A stretch of 64,000 bases of DNA, from positions 1 through 64,000 of the forward strand of contig JADJEQ010000022.1 of NCBI GenBank assembly GCA_016709025.1, written 5' to 3'. Shown here in pieces: positions 18,180 through 26,861 of this stretch. The notes beneath the pieces are model-generated. The model ran no database searches. It was not told the origin of the DNA and saw only the letters and a list, made by a program, of their open reading frames with translations. Numbering within the stretch: the stretch's first letter is position 1; each line of letters starts with the position of its first letter. The position numbers and the translations under genes were made by a program. The DNA is from Bacteroidales bacterium (GTDB lineage Bacteria; Bacteroidota; Bacteroidia; Bacteroidales; Lentimicrobiaceae).

Positions 18180-18707
18180 TTAATTTTTTAGATTTAACTC
18201 TTTTTCGTAAACTTCAAGCGCCCCTTGTTCATGCAGGATTGCATTGAGTTTATCTGTACCGGACTGGACGGTTGGTTTGTCAAATACAATGACAAATTTA
18301 TCGTCAGTTGACCTTTTATCTGGCAGATCATATACCTTCCCCGGGAAAATAGCCGATCTTGCTGAAAAGGTAAACAGGCTGGCCAGGGTCACCGTAAGGA
18401 TAGTGAGAATAATCGTTACCACAATGAATGAAGGGAACGCATTGGTCGGTTTACCGCCATAATTAATGGGCCAGTCTATAACAGAAGTATAATACAAAAA
18501 TGCCAGTACACCAGCCGATCCGAAAAATCCGAAAAGGAATGCTGCAAAAGTGAACCTGGTTTTCTTGCCCATGGCTTCTATCACCTCATGTATAGGATAA
18601 GGGGTGTAAATCTCGTTGATTTCAATGCCCTCTTTTTTTACCTGATTAACCGCAGCCATCAGAGTATTCTCTTCATCAAATACACCTATAATCCGGGTTT
18701 TATTCAT
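18180..18707 (-). CDS. actD: Alternative complex III subunit ActD (DUF3341)
   Basis: A 175-residue protein with a cytoplasmic N-terminal domain (GVFDEENTLMAAVNQVKKEGIEINEIYTPYPIHE) and two membrane helices (about 54-74 and 94-115). This is the DUF3341 architecture of ActD, a peripheral or structural ACIII subunit. Its ATG overlaps by eight bases the actC end at 18700 that is read after the frame correction described for actC. That overlap supports the correction. Confidence 0.92.
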   Translation of the reverse strand: MNKTRIIGVFDEENTLMAAVNQVKKEGIEINEIYTPYPIHEVIEAMGKKTRFTFAAFLFGFFGSAGVLAFLYYTSVIDWPINYGGKPTNAFPSFIVVTIILTILTVTLASLFTFSARSAIFPGKVYDLPDKRSTDDKFVIVFDKPTVQSGTDKLNAILHEQGALEVYEKELNLKN

Positions 18708-19963
18708 GGCTATAATGTTTTTTATCGTTAGGATTTGGTGTGGTTACCTTAAGTACGCTTTTTACTTCACTAATGGCTATCATTGGGATATACTTGAAGA
18801 ACAACAGTACGCCAATCGTAAATAAACCAAGTGTACCTACATAAATACCGATTTCTACCCAGGTCGGACTGTAAGTCGTCCAGCTTGAAGGAAGATAGTC
18901 TTTTGACAGGGATACAGATTACCATTGACCAGAATTGGAAAGAATAATCACCAGTTATCCGGTTTTTGAAGAAGGTAAACATCTCATATTCGCTGCCCGA
19001 ATACCAGGCGATAAAAATTTCAGTGGCATAAGCAGTTCCCATAATAAGGGAAACGAAAACCAGGATTTTGGCAACGGCGTTCAGGTGCGAATTGGTCACA
19101 TAGTCCTGAAATTTGTACATTTTCCGTATAATGATCATCAGAGTCATTACCATTGCAAACCCTGAAAAGATGGCTCCAACAACAAAATAAGGCGGAAATA
19201 CGGTGGTATGCCAGCCGGGGATTACCGAAACTGCGAAGTCAGTCGAAACTATCGAGTGAACCGAAACAACCAATACTGCAGCAATTCCTCCGAGCACATA
19301 GCTGAGGGCTTCGTAACGCAGCCACTCGCGCGATGAACCTGTCCATCCGAATGCAAAGAATCCGTAAACAGCTTTCTTGATTTTAGAGGTTGCTTTATCG
19401 CGGATGGTTGCGAAATCGGGAACCATACCAAAATACCAGAATGAGGCGGAAATCAGCAGATATGCGCTGATGGCGATAAAGTCCCAGAAAAGAGGAGAGT
19501 TAAAGTTCACCCACAATGGTCCTCGGGTATTCGGGTAGGGGAAGATAAAGAAAGCCAGCCACACCCTGCCCATGTGAATGGCCGGGAAAATGGCAGCGCA
19601 CATTACCGCCACTACGGTCATTGCTTCTGCTGCACGGTTGATTGAAGTTCTCCATTTCTGCCTGAGGATTAGCAGGAATATCGAAAAAGCCGTTCCGGCA
19701 TGTCCGATCCCGATCCACCAAACGAAATTGATAATTTCCCATCCCCAGCCTACAGAGTTATTCACTCCCCAGGTGCCCAAACCTACTGCCACTGTTTGGT
19801 AAAGTGCCAACACACCAAATATGGTCATCAAAAGTGCTATAAAAAAAGCAACTTTCCACCACCCGGGAATTGGCTGGTTAATCGGGGCTATAATGTCGTC
19901 ACTGATCTGGCGGTAATTTTTATCGCCCAGAATCAGCGGCCCTCTTACATCGGTTTTATACAT
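18700..19963 (-). CDS. actC: Alternative complex III NrfD-like subunit ActC, frame disrupted by internal deletion
   Basis: An NrfD/PsrC-type quinol-binding membrane subunit. Residues 1-351 read normally to FWSMVICI. The open frame then gives an unrelated tail stopping at 18770. In the frame starting at 18909 the proper C-terminus appears: LSKDYLPSSWTTYSPTWVEI, then KYIPMIAISEVKSVLK, ending at TAA 18702-18700. The two parts cannot simply be joined. From memory of the family, about 45 residues containing a PQ..W and an MWFERFVIIVTS-like stretch should lie between them. So a segment of length 3n+2, near 137 bases, seems lost at about 18910. It may be a true deletion or an assembly collapse; as read, one helix pair would be missing. 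Confidence 0.85.
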
Positions 19964-20005
19964 AAAGTCTGCCTTTTATGTGTTATTTTCGTCTTTAATA
20001 TCTGT

Positions 20006-22957
20006 TTAAGCTTTATTTTCCTCTTTGTTACGGACCAGAGTAAGGTATCCGACGGAGGGCAGGGTATGCAGCTCTTCCAGCAGGTGATAGTTGCGCGGGT
20101 CTTTGAATAGTCTGGAAACTTCACTTTGCGGATCATTGAGATCTCCAAAAACGATTGCCTTTGCCGGACAAGCCTGACCGCATGCAGGGATGATTTCGCC
20201 ATCCCCGAGTGGACGGTTCTCCGTTTTAGCCAGTAATTTCTTTTCCTGGATCCGTTGTACGCAGAATGAACACTTCTCGACAACCCCTCTTTCGCGGACG
20301 GTTACATCCGGATTAAGTACCATCCGGCTGAGGTCGGAGTTCATGTTATAATCAAACTTATCGTTGGTAGCGTACCTGAACCAGTTGAAACGTCGAACTT
20401 TATAGGGACAGTTGTTGATACAGTATTTGGTACCAATGCAACGGTTGTACGACATCTGGTTCAACCCCTCACTGCTGTGGTTGGTTGCTGAAACAGGGCA
20501 AACATTCTCGCATGGAGCGTTATCACAATGCTGGCACATCAGCGGCTGAAATACCACTTCAGGATTATTATTGTCGCCTGCATAATAACGGTCGATGCGT
20601 ATCCAGTGCATAGCCCTTGTTTTCATTACCTCATCCTTGCCAACCACCGGTATGTTATTTTCAGCCTGACAGGCAATTACACAAGCGCTGCACCCGATGC
20701 AGGTGTTCAGGTCGATGGCCATTGCCCAGTGATGGCCTTTGTATTCGGTTTCTTTGTAAAGGGTTACATGTTTTTTCTCAAATTCAGCATGCAGTTCATT
20801 TCCCGAATCGGGGCTTTCAAGGTAGCTACCCAATACGGTTTCACGGACAATCGGACGACCTTCCATGCTACCATGCATCTGTGAACTGGCCAGTTTGTAT
20901 TCCCCACCGCCTTTTTCAACTTTCGCTGCCGAATTTACAAATCCGCGTGTACCTCCCTCAAAGAAGGTGAGCGGGTAAACATTCAGTCCGATTCCAGTGG
21001 CTACCTTGCCGAAATTCGTATGCCCGTAACCCAGTGCAACAGAAATGGTTCCGGTTGCCTGTCCCGGCTGAATAAATACAGGTAGTTCAATACCATTCAC
21101 ATTCAATGTATTTCCTGCCTCAACGCCTAATTCTGCTGCTGATTCCGGAGACAGGGATGCATAATTGTCCCAGCATACTTTTGAAATCGGGTCGGGAAGT
21201 TCCATCAGCCATGGATTGTTGGTATGCATCCCATTTCCCATTGGAATGTTCTGATAAAGAATTACTTCAATACTTTCACTCTTTTTAACTGCGGCAAGTG
21301 CTTCAGTGGCAGGAATCAGTGCCTGGGTATTGAATGCTACGGAAGAAATAGCGGCTGCTGTTTCGTAAACGCCTGCCTGCAGGGTTGTCTTCCATGTCTG
21401 TTCGTTAGATTTCAGGATATCACTAATCCAGAAGCTTTTCAGATAGGTATAATAGTCACCATCCCTGCCCATCCATTTCAAAAGTGAATCCTGAGGTTGC
21501 CTTGTATTGAATATAGGCCTGATAGTTGGCTGCGACAGGCTGTAGAAGCCCCGTCTGGGTTCAGCATCGTCCCATGATTCAAGAAAATGATGGCCCGGCA
21601 GTACAAATTTCACATATTCCTGAGTTTCATCAACCACCGGGCTGAAAGAGGCTGTAAGTTTCACTTTCTTAATCCCGGAAATAAATGCTTTGGGGTTGTA
21701 ATAATCAAAGGCGGGATTAACATTCCATAAAATAAGTCCGCCAATAGTACCTGCATTCATCTGGCTGACAAGCTCTTCCATTTCACTGTCCATGGCTTGT
21801 TTCGTAAGCAGAGGTGCTGTAAAATCGATGGTGGAGCCATTGTTTTCGAGCAGATTGTTGATGGCATTCACTAAAATCTGGATGTTGGGGTTATTGCTGC
21901 CCGAAACTACCAGCGATTTACCTTTAACTGCCCATAGTTTTCCGGCAAGTTCTGAAATGGCTTCAACAGGGATGCCTGAAGCAACGGATGTCTGCCCGGA
22001 TTTAACAGATAGTTCACTGAAGAGCTGCAGTAAAAGTCCGGCTTCTTCCGAAGGCTTAATGGCAACCCGTTTATCTGCTTTACTACCGGTGATACTTAAG
22101 CCGGATTCAAACTGAATATGATATGACAATTTTTTTTCATCATTGGTCAGCGTCCTTGTTTTGATGTAACGTGAAGTATATTCGGCCGGCGACAGCCAGG
22201 TGCCAAGAAAATCTGCTCCAAAAGAAGCTATAACTTCTGCTTTGTCGAAGAGATAATCAGGAATTACGGCCTGTCCGTAACAATCGCGGTTTGCCATAAG
22301 GATGCCCGAAGCAGAAACCGGATCATAGGTAAGTTGTTTAACGCCCGGGAATGTTATTTTGAATTCCTCAATCAGTTTTTTGGTCGCGGGACTAATAATG
22401 TTTGAAGTCAATAAAACAATGGTTCCCGCTGCAGCAGTGATTTCGCGGATTGAGGCAGTGATTTCACCGTCAACGCCTGACCAGCTGGCTGGATTGCCTT
22501 CTTTCAGAGGAGTTGTATGACGGGCTGATCCATCGTAAAGGCTTAAAACAGAGGCCTGAACCCTGGCGGTAGTGCCACCCCGGGTGACCGAAGAAAGGGT
22601 ATTGCCTTCAATCTTGATGGGTCGGCCATCGCGGACTTTAACCAGGATACTGTTGTATTCGGAACCATCGAAATAGGTTGAGGCATAGTGGCTGGCCATT
22701 CCGGGTGTGACTTCTTCAGGCTTATTCAGATAGGGAATTGCCTTCTTAACCGGGTTCTCACAACTGCTGGCGATTGCGGCTGTAGCAAAGCTAAAACCAC
22801 AGAATTTCAGGAAGTTACGCCTGGACGATGGCTTCTGGGCTATTTCTTCATCGATGATATCGAGCAGGTTCTTTCCTTCCGGAATCAAATCTTCTTCGTT
22901 GGATATTATGGCCTGGTTAGTTAACTCTTCCGGGCTTCTCCAGTATTTTTTTTCCAT
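20006..22957 (-). CDS. actB: Alternative complex III iron-sulfur protein ActB
   Basis: A 983-residue periplasmic subunit. The N-terminus has a twin-arginine motif (SSRRNFLKFCGF, 44-55) followed by a possible lipobox ending at C66. Residues of about 90-700 form a molybdopterin-oxidoreductase-like domain. In ActB this domain holds no cofactor. The C-terminal part is a ferredoxin-like domain with four Cys clusters: CIGCSACVIAC, CQHCDNAPCENVCP, CIGTKYCINNCP and CSFC with ACGQACP. These should bind three [4Fe-4S] and one [3Fe-4S] centre. It oxidises quinol together with ActC. It lies 42 bases before actC and 146 bases after actA. Confidence 0.95.
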   Translation of the reverse strand: MEKKYWRSPEELTNQAIISNEEDLIPEGKNLLDIIDEEIAQKPSSRRNFLKFCGFSFATAAIASSCENPVKKAIPYLNKPEEVTPGMASHYASTYFDGSEYNSILVKVRDGRPIKIEGNTLSSVTRGGTTARVQASVLSLYDGSARHTTPLKEGNPASWSGVDGEITASIREITAAAGTIVLLTSNIISPATKKLIEEFKITFPGVKQLTYDPVSASGILMANRDCYGQAVIPDYLFDKAEVIASFGADFLGTWLSPAEYTSRYIKTRTLTNDEKKLSYHIQFESGLSITGSKADKRVAIKPSEEAGLLLQLFSELSVKSGQTSVASGIPVEAISELAGKLWAVKGKSLVVSGSNNPNIQILVNAINNLLENNGSTIDFTAPLLTKQAMDSEMEELVSQMNAGTIGGLILWNVNPAFDYYNPKAFISGIKKVKLTASFSPVVDETQEYVKFVLPGHHFLESWDDAEPRRGFYSLSQPTIRPIFNTRQPQDSLLKWMGRDGDYYTYLKSFWISDILKSNEQTWKTTLQAGVYETAAAISSVAFNTQALIPATEALAAVKKSESIEVILYQNIPMGNGMHTNNPWLMELPDPISKVCWDNYASLSPESAAELGVEAGNTLNVNGIELPVFIQPGQATGTISVALGYGHTNFGKVATGIGLNVYPLTFFEGGTRGFVNSAAKVEKGGGEYKLASSQMHGSMEGRPIVRETVLGSYLESPDSGNELHAEFEKKHVTLYKETEYKGHHWAMAIDLNTCIGCSACVIACQAENNIPVVGKDEVMKTRAMHWIRIDRYYAGDNNNPEVVFQPLMCQHCDNAPCENVCPVSATNHSSEGLNQMSYNRCIGTKYCINNCPYKVRRFNWFRYATNDKFDYNMNSDLSRMVLNPDVTVRERGVVEKCSFCVQRIQEKKLLAKTENRPLGDGEIIPACGQACPAKAIVFGDLNDPQSEVSRLFKDPRNYHLLEELHTLPSVGYLTLVRNKEENKA

Positions 22958-23103
22958 TTAAAAATGCTTTTATTTGGATGCTGATTTCTTTAATTCATCG
23001 TTTTTGTTGCGCTTGATACTTTCACTCTCACGCTTCACTTTTCACTTTCTTAACTCTTCACTTTTTGGTCCCTGAGCGAAGCCGAAGGGCACTCTTCACA
23101 AAA
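22958..23103. repeat. Repeat words between actA and actB
   Basis: 23020-23065 holds TTCACTTT/CTTCACTTT words. 23070-23090 is a minus-strand copy of the dispersed CCTTCGGCTTCGCTCAGG motif. This gap breaks an otherwise tight operon. Confidence 0.55.
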
Positions 23104-24591
23104 CTAGTAGTGGCATTTCATACAATCCAGCCCACCAATTTTTTCAACGGTCACCGAATCAATCTTTCCTGACTTTAACTCTTCGTGAAGTTTGAGGTAG
23201 GTTGAGTAGTATTGATTATCCTTGAAGTTTACTTTAGTAGAACGGTGACAATTAATACACCAACCCATCGAAAGATCTTCGACCTGTTTCATGATATTCA
23301 TTTCAGCAACTGCACCATGGCAGGTTTCACAGGCAATTTTGCCTGCATTTGCATGCTGGGCATGGCTGAAGAAAACATGTTCTGGGAGGTTGTGGATGCG
23401 TATCCATTCAACGGGTTTGCCCGATTTTGCAGCACGATGTATCTTGTTGATTTCGAACTTTCCGGAATTACGGCCGCTCAATACCACCTTATGGCAATTG
23501 AGGCATACATTGTTTGAAGGCATGCCTGCCGATTTACTGAAATCAGCAAATGAATGGCAGTAACGGCAATCGGTTTTATTGTCGCCTGCATGAACTTTAT
23601 GCGAAAACTTGATCGGCTGGTCGGGAGCATACCCTTGAGTGCGGCTTAGTGATTGAGCTTCGACAACCGCAAGGTTAAAATGTACCCCTAAGCCGGCCAG
23701 GATAACCACCAGGTGAACAACCTTGTATTTTATTAACTTTGTGAATATCAGATCAACCAGTGCAAGTGTCATTAAAACTGCGAAAAGAATAAACAGCATC
23801 AGTTTGTTTGGAAATGTTTTATGCGGTTTTTCACCTGTCTGGTTAAACTCTGAAAGAAAAGCTGCAATATAGAAAACCTCCTGATCTGTTAGTTTGTACT
23901 CCCCATGGGTTTTGCGCATTACATCTGAGGTAGGTTCTCCCATTGATTTATACATATTCATGCCATCCTTCTCCATAAATGCCATTGCCAGTTCCCTGGC
24001 TGAAGGGTTCCAGTTGAGGGTATCGTTGGTTATGGTATTGTGACATGAAACGCATGCAGTTGTTCCACCTTTTTCAAACGGAATAAGTCCAAAGAAAAGC
24101 CTTTCACCCCTGAGAATTTCGGTATGTGAAAACCCGTCCTTTTTATTTACATCAACAGTAAATACTTTCTCTTTTTCAGGTTCCCATTTATCAATGTAGT
24201 CAATAATGCTGTTTATTTCATTGTCAGATAGTTGTGTAAAAGTAAGCATTGGAATTTTGTTGTTCTCTTCATAAACTTTTACAGCGATCGGGTCACCTGC
24301 ATCGATCAACTCTTTCGAGTTTTTGATAAATTTAAGTAGCCAGTCTTTCTCACGCCGTTGGGTAACCCCCATTAATTCAGGGCCAACCAATTTACCTCCG
24401 CCTATTTTGTGGCACACCGTGCAGTTTTTTTCGAACAATTGCTTGCCCTCATTCTGAGCATTGGTGCTGCCGGTATCTGCGATAAAGAAAACGATGGTCA
24501 ACAGCGCGGCCAGTAATACACCAGCCGGCCTGAAGCCGGAATTGCTTGCAGTTGGGTTCATATTCTGTAGCTGTAAATATTTCTTATTCAT
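23104..24591 (-). CDS. actA: Alternative complex III multiheme cytochrome ActA with N-terminal cytochrome domain
   Basis: A 495-residue exported cytochrome, first gene of the ACIII-caa3 operon. The signal peptide runs to about residue 45; M11 is an alternative start. It has seven CxxCH sites. Two are N-terminal (57-61 and 180-184) and precede a hydrophobic region (about 263-310). Five follow in a pentaheme domain (342-346, 363-367, 421-425, 445-449 and 490-494). The pentaheme part corresponds to classical ActA, which carries electrons out of ActB. The N-terminal part is a fused mono- or diheme cytochrome, as seen in Bacteroidota. The last site ends one residue before the stop. Confidence 0.94.
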   Translation of the reverse strand: MNKKYLQLQNMNPTASNSGFRPAGVLLAALLTIVFFIADTGSTNAQNEGKQLFEKNCTVCHKIGGGKLVGPELMGVTQRREKDWLLKFIKNSKELIDAGDPIAVKVYEENNKIPMLTFTQLSDNEINSIIDYIDKWEPEKEKVFTVDVNKKDGFSHTEILRGERLFFGLIPFEKGGTTACVSCHNTITNDTLNWNPSARELAMAFMEKDGMNMYKSMGEPTSDVMRKTHGEYKLTDQEVFYIAAFLSEFNQTGEKPHKTFPNKLMLFILFAVLMTLALVDLIFTKLIKYKVVHLVVILAGLGVHFNLAVVEAQSLSRTQGYAPDQPIKFSHKVHAGDNKTDCRYCHSFADFSKSAGMPSNNVCLNCHKVVLSGRNSGKFEINKIHRAAKSGKPVEWIRIHNLPEHVFFSHAQHANAGKIACETCHGAVAEMNIMKQVEDLSMGWCINCHRSTKVNFKDNQYYSTYLKLHEELKSGKIDSVTVEKIGGLDCMKCHY

Positions 24592-24616
24592 TTCTTAATA
24601 TTCGTCCTGAAATAAA

Positions 24617-24646
24617 ACAGGCAGTCACCTTAAGGTAATTGCCTGT
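24617..24646 (-). promoter_or_regulatory. 30-nt palindrome in the leader of the ACIII operon
   Basis: The bases at 24617-24631 pair with 24632-24646 with only one mismatch and one G-T pair. The centre is ACCTTAAGGT and the ends are ACAGGCA/TGCCTGT. Read on the minus strand it is followed by TTTTATTT and then the actA start 26 bases later. It could be an attenuator hairpin, an operator, or a terminator for transcripts coming from upstream. Confidence 0.45.
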
Positions 24647-25136
24647 ATGATTATACTGCCGTTGCAGGCTGCACGCGAAAGCGATTTACTCTCATTACAA
24701 AAATCAGCGTAATGTTATGATCCATAGGTTTTGTCTAATCTTCTTCCGGGTGGCCTTGTATGTAAATTGCAAAATGTGTTTTCAGCCAGCTGGTTTTGTT
24801 AAAGATTCACTTGTATTTCAGTAAACAAATGAACGAAAAACCGCCGTTAAAAACCAATATCTCTAGGGCGAATTTACGCAAACAAACTTAATTTCAATCA
24901 AAATGTTGATAATATATGCTGATAATTTATAGTTTGGAATCAGTCTAAACAAGCATTGAAATACTGATTAGTTGTAATAATTTGGTTTTCACATATGTTA
25001 AATCTTACTTACTTGTTTCCGGTTGAGCCCGACTCTTTAAAATATTTCATAAAGTAAGCCCCGATATTTAGAGGTGGTTTTTGAAGAAAGACAGATCAAA
25101 GAATAGCCAACACTTTTCTTTTTCTGTTAAACAAAA
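24647..25136. other. Long intergenic region upstream of actA
   Basis: About 490 bases with no gene. It is AT-rich in its right half. TAAGTTTG (minus strand, 24883-24890) matches the -7 consensus but has no -33 partner and would give a leader of about 285 bases. Nothing else is recognised. Confidence 0.4.
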
Positions 25137-25163
25137 GACCCGGCATTCAGTGATGACCGGGTC
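25137..25163 (-). terminator. Terminator of the 25193-25996 gene
   Basis: GACCCGG at 25137-25143 pairs with CCGGGTC at 25157-25163 around a 13-base loop. On the minus strand it is followed by TTTTGTTT. It lies 29 bases after the stop codon of the gene it serves. Confidence 0.85.
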
Positions 25164-25192
25164 AGGAAATTTGAAATGCTGAAGTATTCAGG

Positions 25193-25996
25193 CTATTTAA
25201 ACAACCAGCCGATTTTCAGGCCTCCGGATACTGCTATCGGGAAACTGTTATCGGCGATGGTATATCCATAATGGTAAGTTACCGATCCTTCAGAGGTTGA
25301 GAATCCATAGCCGACACCAGAATAGATATCAACAGAAAATGCGTTGTCGAAAACCCATTGCTTGCCAAACACTATTTGAATGGTACCTGAGAAAACATCT
25401 TCGCGATGACTGCTGTAATTGTTGTAATCGTCATAATAATAGTCGTGTGAGAAAAATCCGAAAGCAACCTCAGGCTTGATATAACCGCCTTTCAAAATAT
25501 GTGCATAACGCATTCCTCTCAGATAGAATTCAGGATCTTTAATAAACTTATAACCAAACTTAACAAATGCGCCACCGGCATTTTCATCGCTTGGGTCTGC
25601 ACCAAGCCCGATAATGCCCAGGTTGGCTTCAATACTCCGGCCGGGACGAAGGCTACGCTCATAGGCAAAGGTAGTATTGCCTGTCAGAGGGGAAAGGAAA
25701 TCTATTTTAAGGATATTCTTTTTATTTTCAGAATAGGTTTCAGGGTTTGTCATTTTCTGTTGAAATTCCATTTCCTTCCCATTCTCAAAAATGATTTTGA
25801 TGATATCGTCTTTATCTATAGAGAGTATAACATCCTGTGAGTACTCAGGAAGGAGATATTTTACTTCATCCAGCCCGATTTCCTTGATTTTACATTTGAT
25901 CAGTTCATTGTTTTTTTTCATGATGATGTCCTGGGAAAATACAGCACTACTAAGCAATAGCATTGAGAAAACAACGAACAGGAAAATACGTTTCAT
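25193..25996 (-). CDS. Outer-membrane-type protein with N-terminal beta domain
   Basis: A 267-residue exported protein. The signal peptide is MKRIFLFVVFSMLLLSSAVFSQ. Residues of about 23-80 (IIMKKNNELIKCKIKEIGLDEVKYLLPE) form a small domain seen in many Bacteroidota membrane proteins that read like lipid- or stress-linked factors of unknown role. From about residue 95 the sequence is a set of amphipathic strands (NILKIDFLSPLTGNTTFAYERSL..., SGGLKIGWLFK), consistent with an eight-stranded barrel. The last residues are hydrophobic, as in barrel C-termini. Function unknown. Confidence 0.8.
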   Translation of the reverse strand: MKRIFLFVVFSMLLLSSAVFSQDIIMKKNNELIKCKIKEIGLDEVKYLLPEYSQDVILSIDKDDIIKIIFENGKEMEFQQKMTNPETYSENKKNILKIDFLSPLTGNTTFAYERSLRPGRSIEANLGIIGLGADPSDENAGGAFVKFGYKFIKDPEFYLRGMRYAHILKGGYIKPEVAFGFFSHDYYYDDYNNYSSHREDVFSGTIQIVFGKQWVFDNAFSVDIYSGVGYGFSTSEGSVTYHYGYTIADNSFPIAVSGGLKIGWLFK

Positions 25997-26161
25997 AATT
26001 GAAAAATTTTAGAATTAGGATAGCAATAATGTGGCAAGACGAGCATAAAGCAATTTGGTTGCATGGGAAAAGTTTGAAAAGGTCCAATATCTGTGCCATT
26101 TATGCAAATAAAATCGACAAATATTAAAAATTGTTTAGGACAGTTTTCTGCAATAATTTGT

Positions 26162-26169
26162 TACTTTTG
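26162..26169 (+). promoter_or_regulatory. -7 promoter box of tRNA-Ser
   Basis: TACTTTTG fits TAnnTTTG and ends 18 bases before the tRNA. A TTGTTT at 26131 is a possible but distant -33 element. Confidence 0.45.
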
Positions 26170-26187
26170 CACTCCCTTATCAGACCA

Positions 26188-26277
26188 GGAGAGATGCCAG
26201 AGCGGTCGAACGGGGCGGTCTCGAAAACCGTTGTACTCTTACGGGTACCAAGGGTTCGAATCCCTTTCTCTCCGCCA
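26188..26277 (+). tRNA. tRNA-Ser (anticodon CGA)
   Basis: The acceptor stem GGAGAGA (26188-26194) pairs with TCTCTCC (26267-26273), then discriminator G and encoded CCA at 26275-26277. The anticodon loop is CTCGAAA inside the CGGT/ACCG stem, giving anticodon CGA for codon UCG. A long variable arm (around TGTACTCTTACGGGTACC) marks a class II tRNA, and GGTTCGAATCC is the T arm. The mature length of about 87 bases without CCA fits serine tRNAs. Confidence 0.95.
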
Positions 26278-26401
26278 GACAATCAAGGTGCCCCGCGAAT
26301 GCGGGGCATTTTTAATATATAGCAGGATGAGCCAGACTCGTCTGAGTTCATCCTGCTATATATTAAAAACATCAGCCGCAGGCTGATGCCTTGATTGTCT
26401 G
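26276..26401. repeat. Cloverleaf-like inverted repeat directly after tRNA-Ser
   Basis: A 126-base nested inverted repeat. The outer stem is perfect over 13 bp (26276-26288 with 26389-26401). Inside are a left hairpin (26289-26308, GCCCCGC/GCGGGGC), a central stem perfect over 22 bp (26309-26330 with 26348-26369) capped by CAGAC/GTCTG, and a right hairpin (26370-26388, CATCAGCC/GGCTGATG). Together they can form a four-way junction in DNA or RNA. The outer stem begins inside the tRNA CCA. It codes for nothing visible. Confidence 0.85.
26289..26313 (+). terminator. Terminator-like hairpin after tRNA-Ser
   Basis: TGCCCCGC/GCGGGGCA with a GAAT loop is followed by TTTTT, 11 bases after the tRNA CCA. 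It is a convincing intrinsic terminator, although the T-run is also one arm of the central stem of the larger element. Confidence 0.8.
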
Positions 26402-26439
26402 AAGCCCCCCTCTCCGGGGATCACCGAAGGTAATCCCTC
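26331..26439. repeat. Direct repeat, copy A
   Basis: This copy covers the right half of the cloverleaf-like element plus GAAGCCCCCCTCTCCGGGGA and the following bases. It is similar over its whole length to 26493-26600, with scattered substitutions. Confidence 0.75.
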
Positions 26440-26492
26440 CTAAAGTACAAAGAAAAGAGGAAGAGCCGATAGGCCAAAGTTCAGTTCTGTTA

Positions 26493-26600
26493 GTCAGACT
26501 TGTTTGAGCATCCGGCCACATAAATGAAAAACATCAGCTGCAGGCTTATGCCCTGGTTGTCTGAAGCCCCCTCCCCGGGGATCATCGCATGTAATCCCTT
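26493..26600. repeat. Direct repeat, copy B
   Basis: Shares with copy A the core AAAAACATCAGC, GCAGGCT.ATGCC, GGTTGTCTGAAGCCCC and CCGGGGATCA segments. It lacks the left half and thus the central 22-bp stem. Confidence 0.75.
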
Positions 26601-26605
26601 ATATA

Positions 26606-26636
26606 GTGAAAAGTGAAAAGTGAAAAGTGAAAAGTA
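26606..26636. repeat. GTGAAAA heptamer, four units
   Basis: Four perfect units of GTGAAAA followed by GTA, directly after copy B. The rest of 26640-26860 shows no gene. Confidence 0.85.
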
Positions 26637-26861
26637 GCGACCTGTTGCTGCTATAGTTATCTGAAGCACACACGGGGGAATAGCTATGGAGAAGTAACCA
26701 GCTGTGGCAGGCGGCATCAGGATTGATTATGATAATAATTTATCAACCAGGTAGTTGGTCGTTAATTGTTTAATCCTAAATGAATCGAATCATATTTAAT
26801 AATTAAATTTCATTTTGAAAAATCATTATATTGTATATTAGCACAAAATAATTTCACTACA

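Noticed and set aside
20500..20970. Plus-strand frames of 117-118 codons opposite actB
   Set aside because: They are shadows of a conserved, intact minus-strand gene with clear Cys clusters.
24650..24830. Riboswitch in the actA leader
   Set aside because: No conserved riboswitch core was recognised; only the palindrome at 24617-24646 stands out.
26490..26717. A 75-residue minus-strand frame
   Set aside because: It lies over direct repeat copy B and the GTGAAAA array and has no start context or recognisable composition.
26600..26860. Insertion sequence near tRNA-Ser
   Set aside because: No transposase or integrase fragment is present in any frame; the repeats are non-coding.
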